From assembly GCF_001586775.1 (NCBI RefSeq), contig NZ_LQXS01000007.1:62001-126000 (forward strand): DNA of 64,000 bases, written 5' to 3'. The translations under genes were made by a program, and so were the position numbers. The notes below the pieces were generated by a model. It was not told where the DNA came from and made no database searches. It worked only from the letters and a program-made list of their open reading frames with translations. Below, one piece after another: positions 18,004 through 27,055 of this stretch. Within the stretch, counting starts at the first letter, position 1. Every line of letters begins with the position of its first letter. Origin of the DNA: Sphingobacterium populi. Lineage in GTDB: Bacteria > Bacteroidota > Bacteroidia > Sphingobacteriales > Sphingobacteriaceae.

Positions 18004-18693
18004 TTATAATAGTGAGTTGAATTTTTCCCAAAATCCATCCACGGGCAGAGCTGCCTCTATACGCATAGGTTCATCTTTTACTGGATGCTCAAAAGCCAAG
18101 GCGCGCGAATGCAGACATATGGTACGTTGATGACTTCCACGTGGATAACCATATTTATTATCGCCCACAATCGGACATCCCATATAGGATAGCTGAGCTC
18201 TGATCTGGTGTGTACGACCGGTAAGTGGTGTTACTTCGAGCAAATAGAAACCATTCAACTCTCCTATTACTTTATAATCTAGCTCAGCTCGGCTACCATT
18301 TTTTACTTCTCGATCGTACGCCTTAGTGATCATTTTCTTACGATCCCGCAAGAGCCAATTAATTAATTTCGCTTCTTCCTGTTCCGGCTTGTTTCGTACG
18401 ACTGCCAAATACGTTTTTTGCACTTTTCGGTCGTGAAATAAGCGATTCATACGGTCTAGTGCTTTGCTTGTTTTTGCAAATAAGATCATACCACTTACTG
18501 GACGATCTAAGCGATGAATAACGCCTAAAAATGCTGCTGGCTTGTCGTATTTCTTGGCCAGATATGCTTTGGTCATATCCTCGAGCGAAAGATCGCCTGT
18601 CACATCAACCTGTACAATATCACCACCGCGTTTGTTGATCGCGATTAGATGATTGTCTTCATAAATAACGTCTTTATCCGAAATTCCCATCAA
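18004..18693 (-). CDS. RluA-family 23S/tRNA pseudouridine synthase
   Basis: In this 229-residue enzyme the catalytic motif [16 protein letters not shown] (about 75-90) contains the essential Asp after the second Arg, and [10 protein letters not shown] (about 153-162) is the second RluA motif. There is no N-terminal S4 domain, so it resembles the short RluA/TruC branch rather than RluC or RluD; the target uridine cannot be assigned. It starts 15 bases after mlaD and is probably the last or second-last gene of that operon. Confidence 0.88.
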   Translation of the reverse strand: MMGISDKDVIYEDNHLIAINKRGGDIVQVDVTGDLSLEDMTKAYLAKKYDKPAAFLGVIHRLDRPVSGMILFAKTSKALDRMNRLFHDRKVQKTYLAVVRNKPEQEEAKLINWLLRDRKKMITKAYDREVKNGSRAELDYKVIGELNGFYLLEVTPLTGRTHQIRAQLSYMGCPIVGDNKYGYPRGSHQRTICLHSRALAFEHPVKDEPMRIEAALPVDGFWEKFNSLL

Positions 18694-18708
18694 TGCTTTT
18701 ATCTCCCC

Positions 18709-19722
18709 TTATCGACCGTTATTGGCATTTTTTATAGAATCCTGACGCGCTTTTTCCTCGGCCTTAGCACGCTTTTTGAAGAAACCGCGCAGCAAGAAGT
18801 TGCTCTGCAATGCTTCCATATTCTCATCAAGCTTTTCGGTACTTAGATTGAGGTTTCTCAAAATTTGTTTGATCTCTTCGGCTGCAGCAGGATCGTTGGT
18901 AAGCACACCAATTGCATTATCCTTATCGTTCAGCCGTTTTGAGACTTCATCTAGGTTGACCATTAAAGCGCTCGCCGTTTGGGTAACACCTTGTAGCTGC
19001 GAGGCCGAAGCTCGCAAGCTTGCAAATACGGCTGTATCGGTCGTGAGATCATGAATCAATCCTTGTTCACTATTTAGTTTAGTAGTCAACGCTACGACAT
19101 TTTTCATACTACGATCGACATTGCCCATCGCACTTTGCATTGATATTAATGATGCATTCAGTGAACTTGCAATCGACTCATCGGCCAGTAGAGCCCCTAC
19201 AGTGCCTTTGCCTTCCACAAGATTGGCGGATAGCTGGGCAAAGTTTTTTGTGATTTCTAGTAAATTTTCGTTGTTAATCTGTAAAGTATGTAGCATGGCT
19301 TCGACACCTCCGGTAGCTTTTGAGCTGATCTGGTCACCATCTACAATAGCTGGAGCGGATGCTGTACCACCTTCTAAACTGATAATGGCATTACCAATTA
19401 ATCCATCAGATCCTAATGATGCTTGCACATCTTTGCGGATATACTGACTAGATTTTTCTTCGATATGCATTACTACGCGAACATTTTCAACGCTCTCGAA
19501 GGCGATCTGCTTCACTATACCGACCTTCACGCCGGAAAACCAGACATTATTTCCAACTTTCAGTCCTTTGACATCGTGAAAATTGGTCGTGACTTCAATA
19601 TTTTTACTGAATCTATTTTGCTGTGTACCTAACACTAATATACCGGCAACCAATATAATCAAGCCGATAAAGACAAATAGGCCGACTACCAGTGAACGTT
19701 TTGTATCTGTTGTATTGCTCAT
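18709..19722 (-). CDS. mlaD: MlaD-like MCE domain protein of a lipid transporter
   Basis: The 337-residue protein has one N-terminal membrane helix (about 12-30), an MCE domain (about 38-115, with FHDVKGLKVGNNVWFSGVKVG) and a long helical C-terminal region (about 145-335) rich in Asn, Ser and Leu. MCE proteins form hexameric rings that carry phospholipids between the inner and outer membranes. The longer helical tail suits Bacteroidota, where no separate MlaC is obvious. It sits 8 bases behind mlaF. No mlaB, mlaC or mlaA is nearby. Confidence 0.88.
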   Translation of the reverse strand: MSNTTDTKRSLVVGLFVFIGLIILVAGILVLGTQQNRFSKNIEVTTNFHDVKGLKVGNNVWFSGVKVGIVKQIAFESVENVRVVMHIEEKSSQYIRKDVQASLGSDGLIGNAIISLEGGTASAPAIVDGDQISSKATGGVEAMLHTLQINNENLLEITKNFAQLSANLVEGKGTVGALLADESIASSLNASLISMQSAMGNVDRSMKNVVALTTKLNSEQGLIHDLTTDTAVFASLRASASQLQGVTQTASALMVNLDEVSKRLNDKDNAIGVLTNDPAAAEEIKQILRNLNLSTEKLDENMEALQSNFLLRGFFKKRAKAEEKARQDSIKNANNGR

Positions 19723-19730
19723 AGCTTTTA

Positions 19731-20504
19731 CTACGTTATAAAATTATAATCATAAAATGGCTTGACACGATCATCGTCTGTATCAAATATTTCTTCAAAC
19801 GTACCTTGCCGCTCGAACCGGCCGTCTAGCAACATTACCATACGATCGCTTACTTGTTTCGCACAAGCAAGATCGTGCGTAATGATAATGGAAGAGGTTT
19901 TATAGCGCTCCTGAACGCTATTGATCAGGTTGTTTATCTCCAAACAGGTTATTGGATCCAAACCAGCCGTGGGCTCATCGTACAACATGATATCTGGTCG
20001 TAAGATAAGCGTTCTAGCGATACCGATCCGTTTTCTTTGTCCACCGCTTAATTCTGATGGCATCTGATTAATGGTCTGCGAAAGCCCTACGCCATCCAGT
20101 ACATCTTCGACCTCTCGATCTATCTCTGCTCTGCTTAGATTTCTCTTATTACGTACCAGCGGAAATTCCAAATTTTCGCGTACCGTCATACTATCGTACA
20201 ACGCACTGTTTTGAAAGGAGAAACCAATACGTAAACGTAACTGTTGTAATTCTTTTTCCGACAGGTCTGTTACTTCCTGACCAAGCACACGTATCGCGCC
20301 TGTATCTGGCATAAGTAAACCGGAAATCATTTTTATCAATACGGACTTACCGGTACCAGATCTACCTAGTACCACCAAATTTTCTCGGTTAAAGAGTTTT
20401 AGATCTACATTGCGCAAAATGTGAAGATCACCGAATGACTTGCTGACGTTGTCGACATGAATTACTATATCCTGCTGATCTATAATAGTCTTCTTCTTCT
20501 CCAT
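19731..20504 (-). CDS. mlaF: MlaF-like ABC ATPase of the phospholipid transporter
   Basis: The 257-residue ATPase has Walker A GRSGTGKS (47-54), signature LSGGQRKRIGIARTL, Walker B IMLYDEPTAGLDPITC and switch His in IIITHD. The sequence DPITC after Walker B is typical of the Mla/MCE-associated ATPases. It powers retrograde or anterograde phospholipid traffic with the permease MlaE, whose gene ends 4 bases upstream, and the MCE protein encoded next. Confidence 0.9.
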   Translation of the reverse strand: MEKKKTIIDQQDIVIHVDNVSKSFGDLHILRNVDLKLFNRENLVVLGRSGTGKSVLIKMISGLLMPDTGAIRVLGQEVTDLSEKELQQLRLRIGFSFQNSALYDSMTVRENLEFPLVRNKRNLSRAEIDREVEDVLDGVGLSQTINQMPSELSGGQRKRIGIARTLILRPDIMLYDEPTAGLDPITCLEINNLINSVQERYKTSSIIITHDLACAKQVSDRMVMLLDGRFERQGTFEEIFDTDDDRVKPFYDYNFIT

Positions 20505-20508
20505 GTAA

Positions 20509-21267
20509 TTATACGAGTAATGCTAACAATTGAACAATTAACAACTCTTCAATAAAGACAATAAACATAGAAGCTACTACCGCACTATTGGCTGCCTTTC
20601 CTACACCTTCTGTGCCCTTTGATGAAAAGTAACCGACATAGGTACTGACAAATCCAATGGTGAAGCCAAACACTATTGCTCGGAAAGTCATCGCGAAAAC
20701 GTCAATCATCTTGATCGAATTAAACACTTGTGTAAAAAAACTCAAGATACTTAACTGATCTTTAGATATAATACTTAAGTACCCTCCCATCAATCCAATT
20801 CCTGCTACGTAAAACGTAAGAATCGGAATCATAAATGTAGTAGCTAATATGCGTGTTACTATTAGAAATTTGAAAGGGTTGGTACCAGATACTTCCATGG
20901 CATCAATCTGTTCTGTTACGTTCATCGAACTAAGTTCCGCGCCAATTTGAGACCCGATCTTGCCCGATCCAATGAGTGCCGTTACGAGTGGGGCTAATGC
21001 ACGTACAATCGCAATAGAGATTAAGGCCGGAATCCATGATGATGCGCCGAACTCCTCAAGTGATGGTCTTGATTGTTTGGTAAAAACAAAACCTACGATA
21101 AAACCCGTAAGACTGATAAGTGGAAAAGACTTCCATCCTACCTCATAACATTGACGAATAATCTCCCTGAATTCGTATGGCGGACTGACCACTTCGCGAA
21201 AGAAACGCATCAAAAAGCGATGGATCTTCGCAAATTCTAATAACAACGTTTTGATCTTGTTCCCCAT
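20509..21267 (-). CDS. mlaE: MlaE-like permease of the phospholipid transporter
   Basis: This 252-residue permease (DUF140/MlaE family) has about five to six membrane helices. The conserved LVTALIGSGKIGSQIGAELSSM and EQIDAMEVSGTNPFKFLI segments (about 94-137) form the coupling region for the ATPase and the lipid-binding cleft. It is the first gene of the mlaE-mlaF-mlaD-rluA-like operon, with a TAnnTTTG box 47 bases upstream. Confidence 0.92.
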   Translation of the reverse strand: MGNKIKTLLLEFAKIHRFLMRFFREVVSPPYEFREIIRQCYEVGWKSFPLISLTGFIVGFVFTKQSRPSLEEFGASSWIPALISIAIVRALAPLVTALIGSGKIGSQIGAELSSMNVTEQIDAMEVSGTNPFKFLIVTRILATTFMIPILTFYVAGIGLMGGYLSIISKDQLSILSFFTQVFNSIKMIDVFAMTFRAIVFGFTIGFVSTYVGYFSSKGTEGVGKAANSAVVASMFIVFIEELLIVQLLALLV

Positions 21268-21313
21268 GGAAATGAGTTGCTTTTTCTTAAACTGACCTCT
21301 TTGTAAAACTGGT

Positions 21314-21321
21314 CAAAGTTA
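21314..21321 (-). promoter_or_regulatory. -7 box of the mla operon promoter
   Basis: On the minus strand this reads TAACTTTG, matching TAnnTTTG, with the mlaE start 47 bases downstream. A proper -33 TTG is not clear. Confidence 0.45.
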
Positions 21322-21404
21322 CAAACTTTTTTAGTTCCTATTCATGACGCATCTTAATTATTACGCTTAAGATATATTCAAGCTAAGCCAACGTTGTGTC
21401 TTAA

Positions 21405-21442
21405 TCTCAATTATTGACCATAGTGCTCTTAATTATCGACCA
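21405..21442. repeat. Pair of 16-bp direct repeats, 22 bases apart
   Basis: TCTCAATTATTGACCA (21405-21420) and TCTTAATTATCGACCA (21427-21442) agree at 14 of 16 positions. The 22-base period is close to two helical turns, as expected for two copies of an activator or repressor on one face of the DNA between mlaE and the divergent envelope gene. Confidence 0.5.
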
Positions 21443-21717
21443 ATCTTAACTTCGGACATCTTTACCTATGCAATTATGAAACCAGTATTACGAATCGTTC
21501 TCTTTTTACTTCAAGTTTTTAAAATTGTCAAAAAAAAGCACTAATGATGTTTGATAGGCACCATTTTATCAAGCACACCACGAGACCTTTAAATTCAAAA
21601 AATACATTTATAAAATAAAAATTAAAAAATAAAGAAATTTGAAAAATAAAACGAACAATATTATTTAATAATAGTTATTATAAATAATTAATTAAATTTT
21701 AAAGAAATTATTTTTTT

Positions 21718-22722
21718 ATGAACGAATCACATCACATGAGGGATAAATCTCAACCTACTATTTTTAGGAGATTATCATGGAGCGCTATACTGGCAGGTGT
21801 CATTGTAGCTGTAATTGTACAACTACTTTTATCTCTGTTAGGTCTGGGAGTAGGGCTTTCGACTTTTTCACCAACCACAGATGATTCGCCTTTTAGCGGA
21901 TATGGTACTGGCGCCTCAATATGGTGGTTATTATCTGTGCTAATTGCGCTTTTCTCGGGAGGTTTAGTCACTGGATGGCTGTCGTATAGTTCTGAAAAAG
22001 TAGACAATATGCTACATGGTGTTGTAGCTTGGGCTCTTTTTACACTACTTTCACTATATATTGTCACATCTTCTGTGGGACGTATTTTGGGAGGTATAGG
22101 TACAATTGTCGGAAAAAGTGCGTCCGCTGTAGGAAGCGTGGTTAGTAGTGCTGCACCTGATGTATCATCTCTCGTAGGCGATCAAATTGGAATCGAAAAG
22201 GAGGATTTGCAAAAACTGAAGGATGAAGCTTTAAAGACTTTAAGACAAACTGGCAAAAAAGAGCTACAACCTGAAAATATTGAAGGGAAACTGAACAAAG
22301 CCACCGATAAGCTAGATGATGCATCTGACGAGGTAATGCAAGACCCAAATAAAATAGATCAGGAAGCTAGAACACTATTTAATAAATTATTCGACTTAAA
22401 AGAAGACATCTTATCAGCCGCAGATCAAGATGCACTAGTGAATATTGTATCAGCACGTACCGGAAAATCTGACCAAGAAGCCAGAGAAATGGTGTCTAAC
22501 TGGGCTGAAGCTGCCGACAATGCAAAGCAGAAAGTTAGAGAAGCTACCGAGCAGGCTAAGGAGAAAGCTAAAGAAATCGGTGAAGATGCAACTGATGCCG
22601 TTGGCAGAGCGGCGATACTTGGCTTTTTTGCACTATTGTTGGGTGCTGGTGCCGCGATCGGTGGAGCTGTTGTAGCCAACAAACAGCGAATCGCTAAGTA
22701 TGGTAACACAAGAATCATATAA
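21718..22722 (+). CDS. Membrane protein with long helical middle region, function unknown
   Basis: The 334-residue protein has three membrane helices in the N-terminal part (about 20-42, 64-84 and 96-116), resembling small YrzE/TIGR04086-type membrane proteins. A charged, helical middle (about 150-290) follows, in which Lys-Asp-Ala patterns recur (EQAKEKAKEIGEDATDAVG), then a Gly/Ala-rich helix (about 296-322) near the C-terminus. The middle resembles LEA-like or apolipoprotein-like amphipathic repeats, which are often stress-related; this is only a similarity of composition. It is preceded by an AT-rich tract and a pair of direct repeats, and a terminator follows. I cannot assign a function. 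Confidence 0.65.
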   Translation: MNESHHMRDKSQPTIFRRLSWSAILAGVIVAVIVQLLLSLLGLGVGLSTFSPTTDDSPFSGYGTGASIWWLLSVLIALFSGGLVTGWLSYSSEKVDNMLHGVVAWALFTLLSLYIVTSSVGRILGGIGTIVGKSASAVGSVVSSAAPDVSSLVGDQIGIEKEDLQKLKDEALKTLRQTGKKELQPENIEGKLNKATDKLDDASDEVMQDPNKIDQEARTLFNKLFDLKEDILSAADQDALVNIVSARTGKSDQEAREMVSNWAEAADNAKQKVREATEQAKEKAKEIGEDATDAVGRAAILGFFALLLGAGAAIGGAVVANKQRIAKYGNTRII

Positions 22723-23180
22723 TGATCGCTTACGATCGAATATCCAGGTGAAGGTTAGTAAGCGTAGCTAATGGATAAATCTTGTATAATAATTGCGGGC
22801 ACGCTAGCTGCGTAGCTGACGAACCTATCACACATATTTATAGAAAAAAAGGGGATTCTCGACAGGATCCCTTTTTTCTATAAAATATCTTTTAAAATAT
22901 AGACATATTCTACAAATAGAACCGCATTTGGTGAATAACTGGCTATAAAACATTGTACCGCCCCGCCATAGGTAGAAACGACACGCGCTACACCCTAAAA
23001 ATCAACACTCTAACAACAAGCCAACGAACTGTTTATGGATATTACTCAAGCAATCAATTGGGGAATCCATTATGAGGACTTACCACCCAATGGCTACATG
23101 CCATCGCAATTATGATTAAACCTTGTGATTTATTATGCAGTCATAATATTAAATAGACTTATGAAATAAAACTTGGAGCC
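22723..23180. other. 458-base intergenic region with a terminator and a 26-codon open frame
   Basis: The left part holds the terminator of the upstream membrane protein gene (22837-22884) and two copies of GCGTAGCT (near 22758 and 22810). A short open frame at 23035-23115 (MDITQAINWGIHYEDLPPNG and six more codons) looks protein-like but has no start context or family; it may be a remnant. The rest shows nothing I can name. Confidence 0.4.
22837..22884 (+). terminator. Terminator behind the helical membrane protein gene
   Basis: TTTATAGAAAAAAAGGGGAT (from 22837) pairs, with small bulges, with ATCCCTTTTTTCTATAAA (22867-22884). The second arm carries the T-run. Confidence 0.75.
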
Positions 23181-24464
23181 ATGAAAAGATTCTTAATCCC
23201 CACAGGTTTGCTACCTATTATCGTCATATTACTAAGCATATCTCCTATTAAAAGCACATATGCGCAGGGCCAAATATCGTTCGGCGTTTTTTATGAGCAA
23301 CTTTCGCCATATGGACATTGGACAAATGATCCTAATTATGGTGATATCTGGTTTCCTCAGGTTGGAGGTGATTTTATGCCATATGGTTCGAATGGTTATT
23401 GGACCATGACTGAATATGGAAATACTTGGGTATCCAACTATGATTGGGGTTGGGCACCGTTTCATTATGGTCGTTGGGTGCGCACACCCTACAGAGGTTG
23501 GGGATGGATTCCAGGCTACGAATGGGGACCTGCGTGGGTCGAATGGCGTAATGGCGGAGGCTATTATGGTTGGGCACCAATGAGCCCAAATATGTACGTA
23601 GCAAATAATCTTTCAATAAATTTTTGGATTTTTGCGCCAACTCGCAGAATACATTCAAATAATATAAACCGATATTGGAGGAGAGGAAATACCAATATTT
23701 ACAATCGTACTACCGTCATTAACAACACTTATATAGTGAACAACAATCACTATTACGGAGGTCCATCCGTGCGCAATATGGAGCGCAATTTAGGCGGCCG
23801 AGTCCGCGTGAACCAAATAACGTATACAGATCGGCCAACCGCGCGTGGCGTATCGAACAGAGCGGTTAATGTGTACAGACCTGATCGTACAAATGCCAGC
23901 ACCAATTCTGTTAGCAGCGGACGAGCATCGGCTACTAACCGTGGAACTGCAGCAGCAGGAAGATCCGCATCGCGTACCACAGAGAGATCAACAGTTAATC
24001 GTGGTGTGAATAGAGAATCCAGTGGCCGAGCACTTGAGAGCTCAGGAAGAGGATCATCCTCCAATACTGCACGTAGCACTAGTGTTTCCCGAGGCGCAGC
24101 AAATAATGCAACACGCGCTACAGGAGGTAGCACCAATCGTACTACGCCAGCTAATCGAGCGTCAAATACCAGATCTACAGGACAATCAGATAGATCAAGA
24201 GGTTCTGCTTCTCCAAATATGGAGAGCCGCACACAAAGCAGGGGTAGTACACGTACCGAGCAAGGACGTGTATCAAACAATACGTCTGGAAGTGGAAGGG
24301 CATCGAGACCACGGAATGAAACAAGTTCGTCTACTCGTGTGAGTTCATCCAGTCGTAATGCTTCGTCGTCAAGTAGCTCATCGAATAACAGATCGACTAG
24401 ACGGAGCTCTGAAAACGCTGCAAAATCAGAACGAGGTGCTAGCTCTGGCCGAGCGGGGAGATAA
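23181..24464 (+). CDS. Secreted DUF6600-type protein with Ser/Arg-rich tail
   Basis: The 427-residue protein has a signal peptide (1-28). Residues about 30-150 are crowded with Trp, Tyr and Gly in repeated units such as YGHWTNDPNYGDIWFP, WGWAPFHYGRW and WGPAWVEWRNGG, the pattern of the DUF6600 family. From about 205 to the end the protein is low complexity, made of Ser, Arg, Asn, Thr and Ala, and strongly basic, so it may contact DNA, polysaccharide or the cell wall. Relatives are envelope proteins of unknown role. It stands alone between terminators. The tail composition makes database hits there unreliable. Confidence 0.7.
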   Translation: MKRFLIPTGLLPIIVILLSISPIKSTYAQGQISFGVFYEQLSPYGHWTNDPNYGDIWFPQVGGDFMPYGSNGYWTMTEYGNTWVSNYDWGWAPFHYGRWVRTPYRGWGWIPGYEWGPAWVEWRNGGGYYGWAPMSPNMYVANNLSINFWIFAPTRRIHSNNINRYWRRGNTNIYNRTTVINNTYIVNNNHYYGGPSVRNMERNLGGRVRVNQITYTDRPTARGVSNRAVNVYRPDRTNASTNSVSSGRASATNRGTAAAGRSASRTTERSTVNRGVNRESSGRALESSGRGSSSNTARSTSVSRGAANNATRATGGSTNRTTPANRASNTRSTGQSDRSRGSASPNMESRTQSRGSTRTEQGRVSNNTSGSGRASRPRNETSSSTRVSSSSRNASSSSSSSNNRSTRRSSENAAKSERGASSGRAGR

Positions 24465-24506
24465 TTAATTATTGTATTTTCTATTTAATTGTTTATTTAT
24501 ATTTGG

Positions 24507-24532
24507 ATGCGGGAAGGGATTACTTCCCGCAT
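24507..24532 (+). terminator. Hairpin terminator behind the DUF6600 gene
   Basis: ATGCGGGAAG (24507-24516) pairs perfectly with CTTCCCGCAT (24523-24532) around a 6-base loop. The T-run is weak. Confidence 0.65.
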
Positions 24533-24600
24533 TCGTATTATAGAAACTACAAAGTCGAAAGTATTTGCTATTTTCACCAGACGTCATAAATACCAATAAA

Positions 24601-25743
24601 ATGCCAAAAGTATCTTCCCTCTTAGATAACGATTTCTATAAATTTACGATGCAGTTTGCCGTTGTGAAGTTGTTCCCCAAAGCACGGGCTAGATATCAAT
24701 TGATTAATCGAGGTCAACATTGCTACCCTCCAGGATTTGGTGATAGATTACGTATTAAAATTCATGAGATGGCGCAACTGCGACTGACTCGACAGGAAAA
24801 AGATTTTTTTTCATCCACTTGTCCTTATATCGATCCAGCTTATTTTGATTTTCTTCAAGGATATAGGTACGATCCTGCCGAGGTCAAGATCCATCAAAAT
24901 GGAGAGGAACTTGATGTACACATTGAAGGTTACTGGTATAGGACAATTCTTTGGGAAGTGCCAATAATGTCACTGATATGTGAATTATTTTATCAAATGA
25001 CTGGTCAACATCGTATCTCCGACCAAGATGTAGTAGGTATTGTGCGTGACAAAATTATTAAATACGACGCACTCGACATCACCATTGCTGATTTCGGCAC
25101 GCGAAGAAGGCATTCTTATGAAGTTCATGATCTAGTTATACGCACCTTACAATCTCATCATTCTACTACTTTTATAGGCACTAGCAATGTTCATTTTGCG
25201 ATGAAATATGAGACGCGACCTATTGGTACACACGCACATGAATGGTTTATGTTTCACGCGGCAAAGTATGGATACAAGATGGCCAATCTACTAGGTTTAG
25301 AGCATTGGTCAGAGGTATACAGAGGCGATTTAGGCATTGCTTTGTCGGATACATATACGACGGATGTTTTCTTCAAGCAATTCGACAAAAAGTTAGCGAA
25401 ACTTTTTGACGGGATACGGCATGACAGTGGCGATCCAATCGAATTTGCGGCCAAAACCATACAACATTACAAAAATAAGGGTATAGATCCCCTCTCCAAA
25501 ACCATCATATTTTCAGATGGCTTAGATTATGAAAAGGTTGCTCACATTGTCAATTTTTGCCGAGGAAAGATTGGTCATTCATTCGGCATAGGTACAGATT
25601 TCACCAATGATGTAGGATTACCACGCATGAACATTGTCTTAAAAATGACGGAAGCTTTTCCAGACGAAGGTGAGTGGACCCCAGTCATCAAACTATCTGA
25701 CGAGCCCTTTAAACATACGGGTGACCAAGCGAGATTACACTAG
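24601..25743 (+). CDS. pncB: Nicotinate phosphoribosyltransferase
   Basis: I start at ATG 24601 (380 residues), where the family N-terminus MPKVSSLLDNDFYKFTMQ begins; the frame is open 12 codons further upstream but without similarity. Other family marks are DFGTRRRHSYEVHDLV (about 174-189), with the catalytic His region, FIGTSNV (about 203-209), GIRHDSGDP (about 281-289) and FGIGTDFTNDVG (about 331-342), where phosphoribosyl pyrophosphate binds. It converts nicotinate and PRPP to nicotinate mononucleotide, the first step of NAD salvage. The methyltransferase gene follows 31 bases later. Confidence 0.95.
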   Translation: MPKVSSLLDNDFYKFTMQFAVVKLFPKARARYQLINRGQHCYPPGFGDRLRIKIHEMAQLRLTRQEKDFFSSTCPYIDPAYFDFLQGYRYDPAEVKIHQNGEELDVHIEGYWYRTILWEVPIMSLICELFYQMTGQHRISDQDVVGIVRDKIIKYDALDITIADFGTRRRHSYEVHDLVIRTLQSHHSTTFIGTSNVHFAMKYETRPIGTHAHEWFMFHAAKYGYKMANLLGLEHWSEVYRGDLGIALSDTYTTDVFFKQFDKKLAKLFDGIRHDSGDPIEFAAKTIQHYKNKGIDPLSKTIIFSDGLDYEKVAHIVNFCRGKIGHSFGIGTDFTNDVGLPRMNIVLKMTEAFPDEGEWTPVIKLSDEPFKHTGDQARLH

Positions 25744-25774
25744 CCAAACACATATTAAATATTCACTAATTTCT

Positions 25775-26476
25775 ATGCAAAACGATCCTTACGGTGATGC
25801 GCTATTGGCCGAATATAACCAAGTAGCTCATCGCCCACCACTCTATCTTCATACAAGTTATGGCGATACTGATGAAATGCCTGTTGACATTTTTTTGCGA
25901 AGCGAAGAAGATTTTTCGGAACTGGAATCCATCGCATTAGCTCTTTGCGATGGACATGTATTGGATGTTGGTGCAGGAGCCGGCTCTCATTCGTTGCATC
26001 TTCAAAATAAGAAGTTTCGCGTTACTGGATTAGAAATATCCGGGCATGCTACTAATATTATGCATCAACGTGGAGTACAAGACATCGTACATGCTGATTT
26101 TTTTGAGCACAAGAATATGCGGTATGATACATTGCTATTTTTGATGAATGGAATTGGCATTGCTGGTACTCTGTCAGGTTTCCGCACTTTATTGCGCCAT
26201 AGCAAAACTTTGCTGAGTGAAAGAGGGCAACTACTTTTTGACACTTCCGACATTTCCTACTTGTACCGTGATTTTGACGTCGAAATGCCGAACCACTATT
26301 TTGGTGAAATCAAGTACCAATACGAGTACAAGGATCGAAAGGGTCCCGAATTTCCTTGGTTGTATATTGACCAACAAACTCTTATAAATATTGCGAATGA
26401 GGAAGGGTGGGTTGTCCAAATATTGTATGAAAATGAGGAAGATCAATACCTAGTACGAATGGAACCAAGACCATAA
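25775..26476 (+). CDS. Class I SAM-dependent methyltransferase
   Basis: The start is placed at ATG 25775, after the pncB stop; the open frame upstream overlaps pncB in another frame and looks unrelated. The 233 residues contain motif I VLDVGAGAGSHSLHL (about 62-76), where S-adenosylmethionine binds, and a DTLLFLMNGIG segment (about 112-122) after it. It is probably a small-molecule or protein methyltransferase; the substrate is not recognisable. It likely shares a transcript with pncB. Confidence 0.8.
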   Translation: MQNDPYGDALLAEYNQVAHRPPLYLHTSYGDTDEMPVDIFLRSEEDFSELESIALALCDGHVLDVGAGAGSHSLHLQNKKFRVTGLEISGHATNIMHQRGVQDIVHADFFEHKNMRYDTLLFLMNGIGIAGTLSGFRTLLRHSKTLLSERGQLLFDTSDISYLYRDFDVEMPNHYFGEIKYQYEYKDRKGPEFPWLYIDQQTLINIANEEGWVVQILYENEEDQYLVRMEPRP

Positions 26477-26629
26477 ATCCAAGTAGCCTAGCTCGAATTT
26501 ATAATTGTTAATTATTGTTAAAAAATCATTAATTTAATATAAGGAAAAACTTTATCTCTATTAAAAAGTTTTATTATTACAAACAAGATGGTTAGTTAAT
26601 TGAGTAATAAACAAAATAAGAGAAAAGTC

Positions 26630-26968
26630 ATGAAAAAATTATTTTTAACAGGATTAGGTTTTCTATTCGCAGTAACATTAACATTTGCACAAAGTGCTGA
26701 ATCGCAAGAGAAAGCACGCAAAAAATCAACAGAGTTAACAGAAAAACTGGAGCTTACTCCTGATCAACAAGGTACGGTACACAAGGCAATTTTAGATATG
26801 TACGTGCAGAAAGAAGCATTAAAAGCGGATCAGACGATAACAGAAGATGCAAAAAAGGAACGGTACAAAGAAGGAGCGAAAGAAAAGCACGCAAAAATTA
26901 AAGCTATTCTGACTCCAGAGCAAAAAGATCGTTATGAAGCATGGGTAAAAGACAACAAAGATAAATAG
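26630..26968 (+). CDS. Small secreted LTxxQ/Spy-like protein
   Basis: I start at ATG 26630 (112 residues) because a signal peptide begins there (MKKLFLTGLGFLFAVTLTFAQ). The mature part is helical and charged, with two LTPDQQ/LTPEQK motifs (about 48-53 and 95-100), the hallmark of CpxP/Spy-like and DUF4890-type proteins of Bacteroidota. Such proteins are periplasmic and often linked to envelope stress or metal exposure. It is monocistronic, with a strong terminator shared with serS. Confidence 0.7.
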   Translation: MKKLFLTGLGFLFAVTLTFAQSAESQEKARKKSTELTEKLELTPDQQGTVHKAILDMYVQKEALKADQTITEDAKKERYKEGAKEKHAKIKAILTPEQKDRYEAWVKDNKDK

Positions 26969-26994
26969 ACTGTAAGAGTCAACCCAATAATGTG

Positions 26995-27036
26995 CAAGAA
27001 AGGCATGAAATATTAATTTCATGCCTTTCTTGTTTT
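26995..27036. terminator. Bidirectional terminator between the LTxxQ gene and serS
   Basis: A perfect 17-bp stem (CAAGAAAGGCATGAAAT, 26995-27011; complement 27016-27032) with a 4-base loop is followed by TTTT. It lies between two convergent genes. Confidence 0.9.
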
Positions 27037-27055
27037 ATTTGCCGCAATGCAACGA

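Larger units (their letters stand above)
21268..21717. other. 450-base divergent intergenic region, very AT-rich near its right end
   Basis: No gene is supported here. Minus-strand TAACTTTG (plus 21314-21321) is a likely -7 box for the mla operon. Two near-identical 16-mers occur at 21405-21420 and 21427-21442. Bases 21590-21717 are almost pure A and T up to the start of the next gene, which may act as an UP-type or bending element. Confidence 0.5.

Noticed and set aside
25670..25774. Extension of the methyltransferase back into the pncB 3' end
   Set aside because: It overlaps pncB in another frame, and methyltransferase similarity starts only at ATG 25775.
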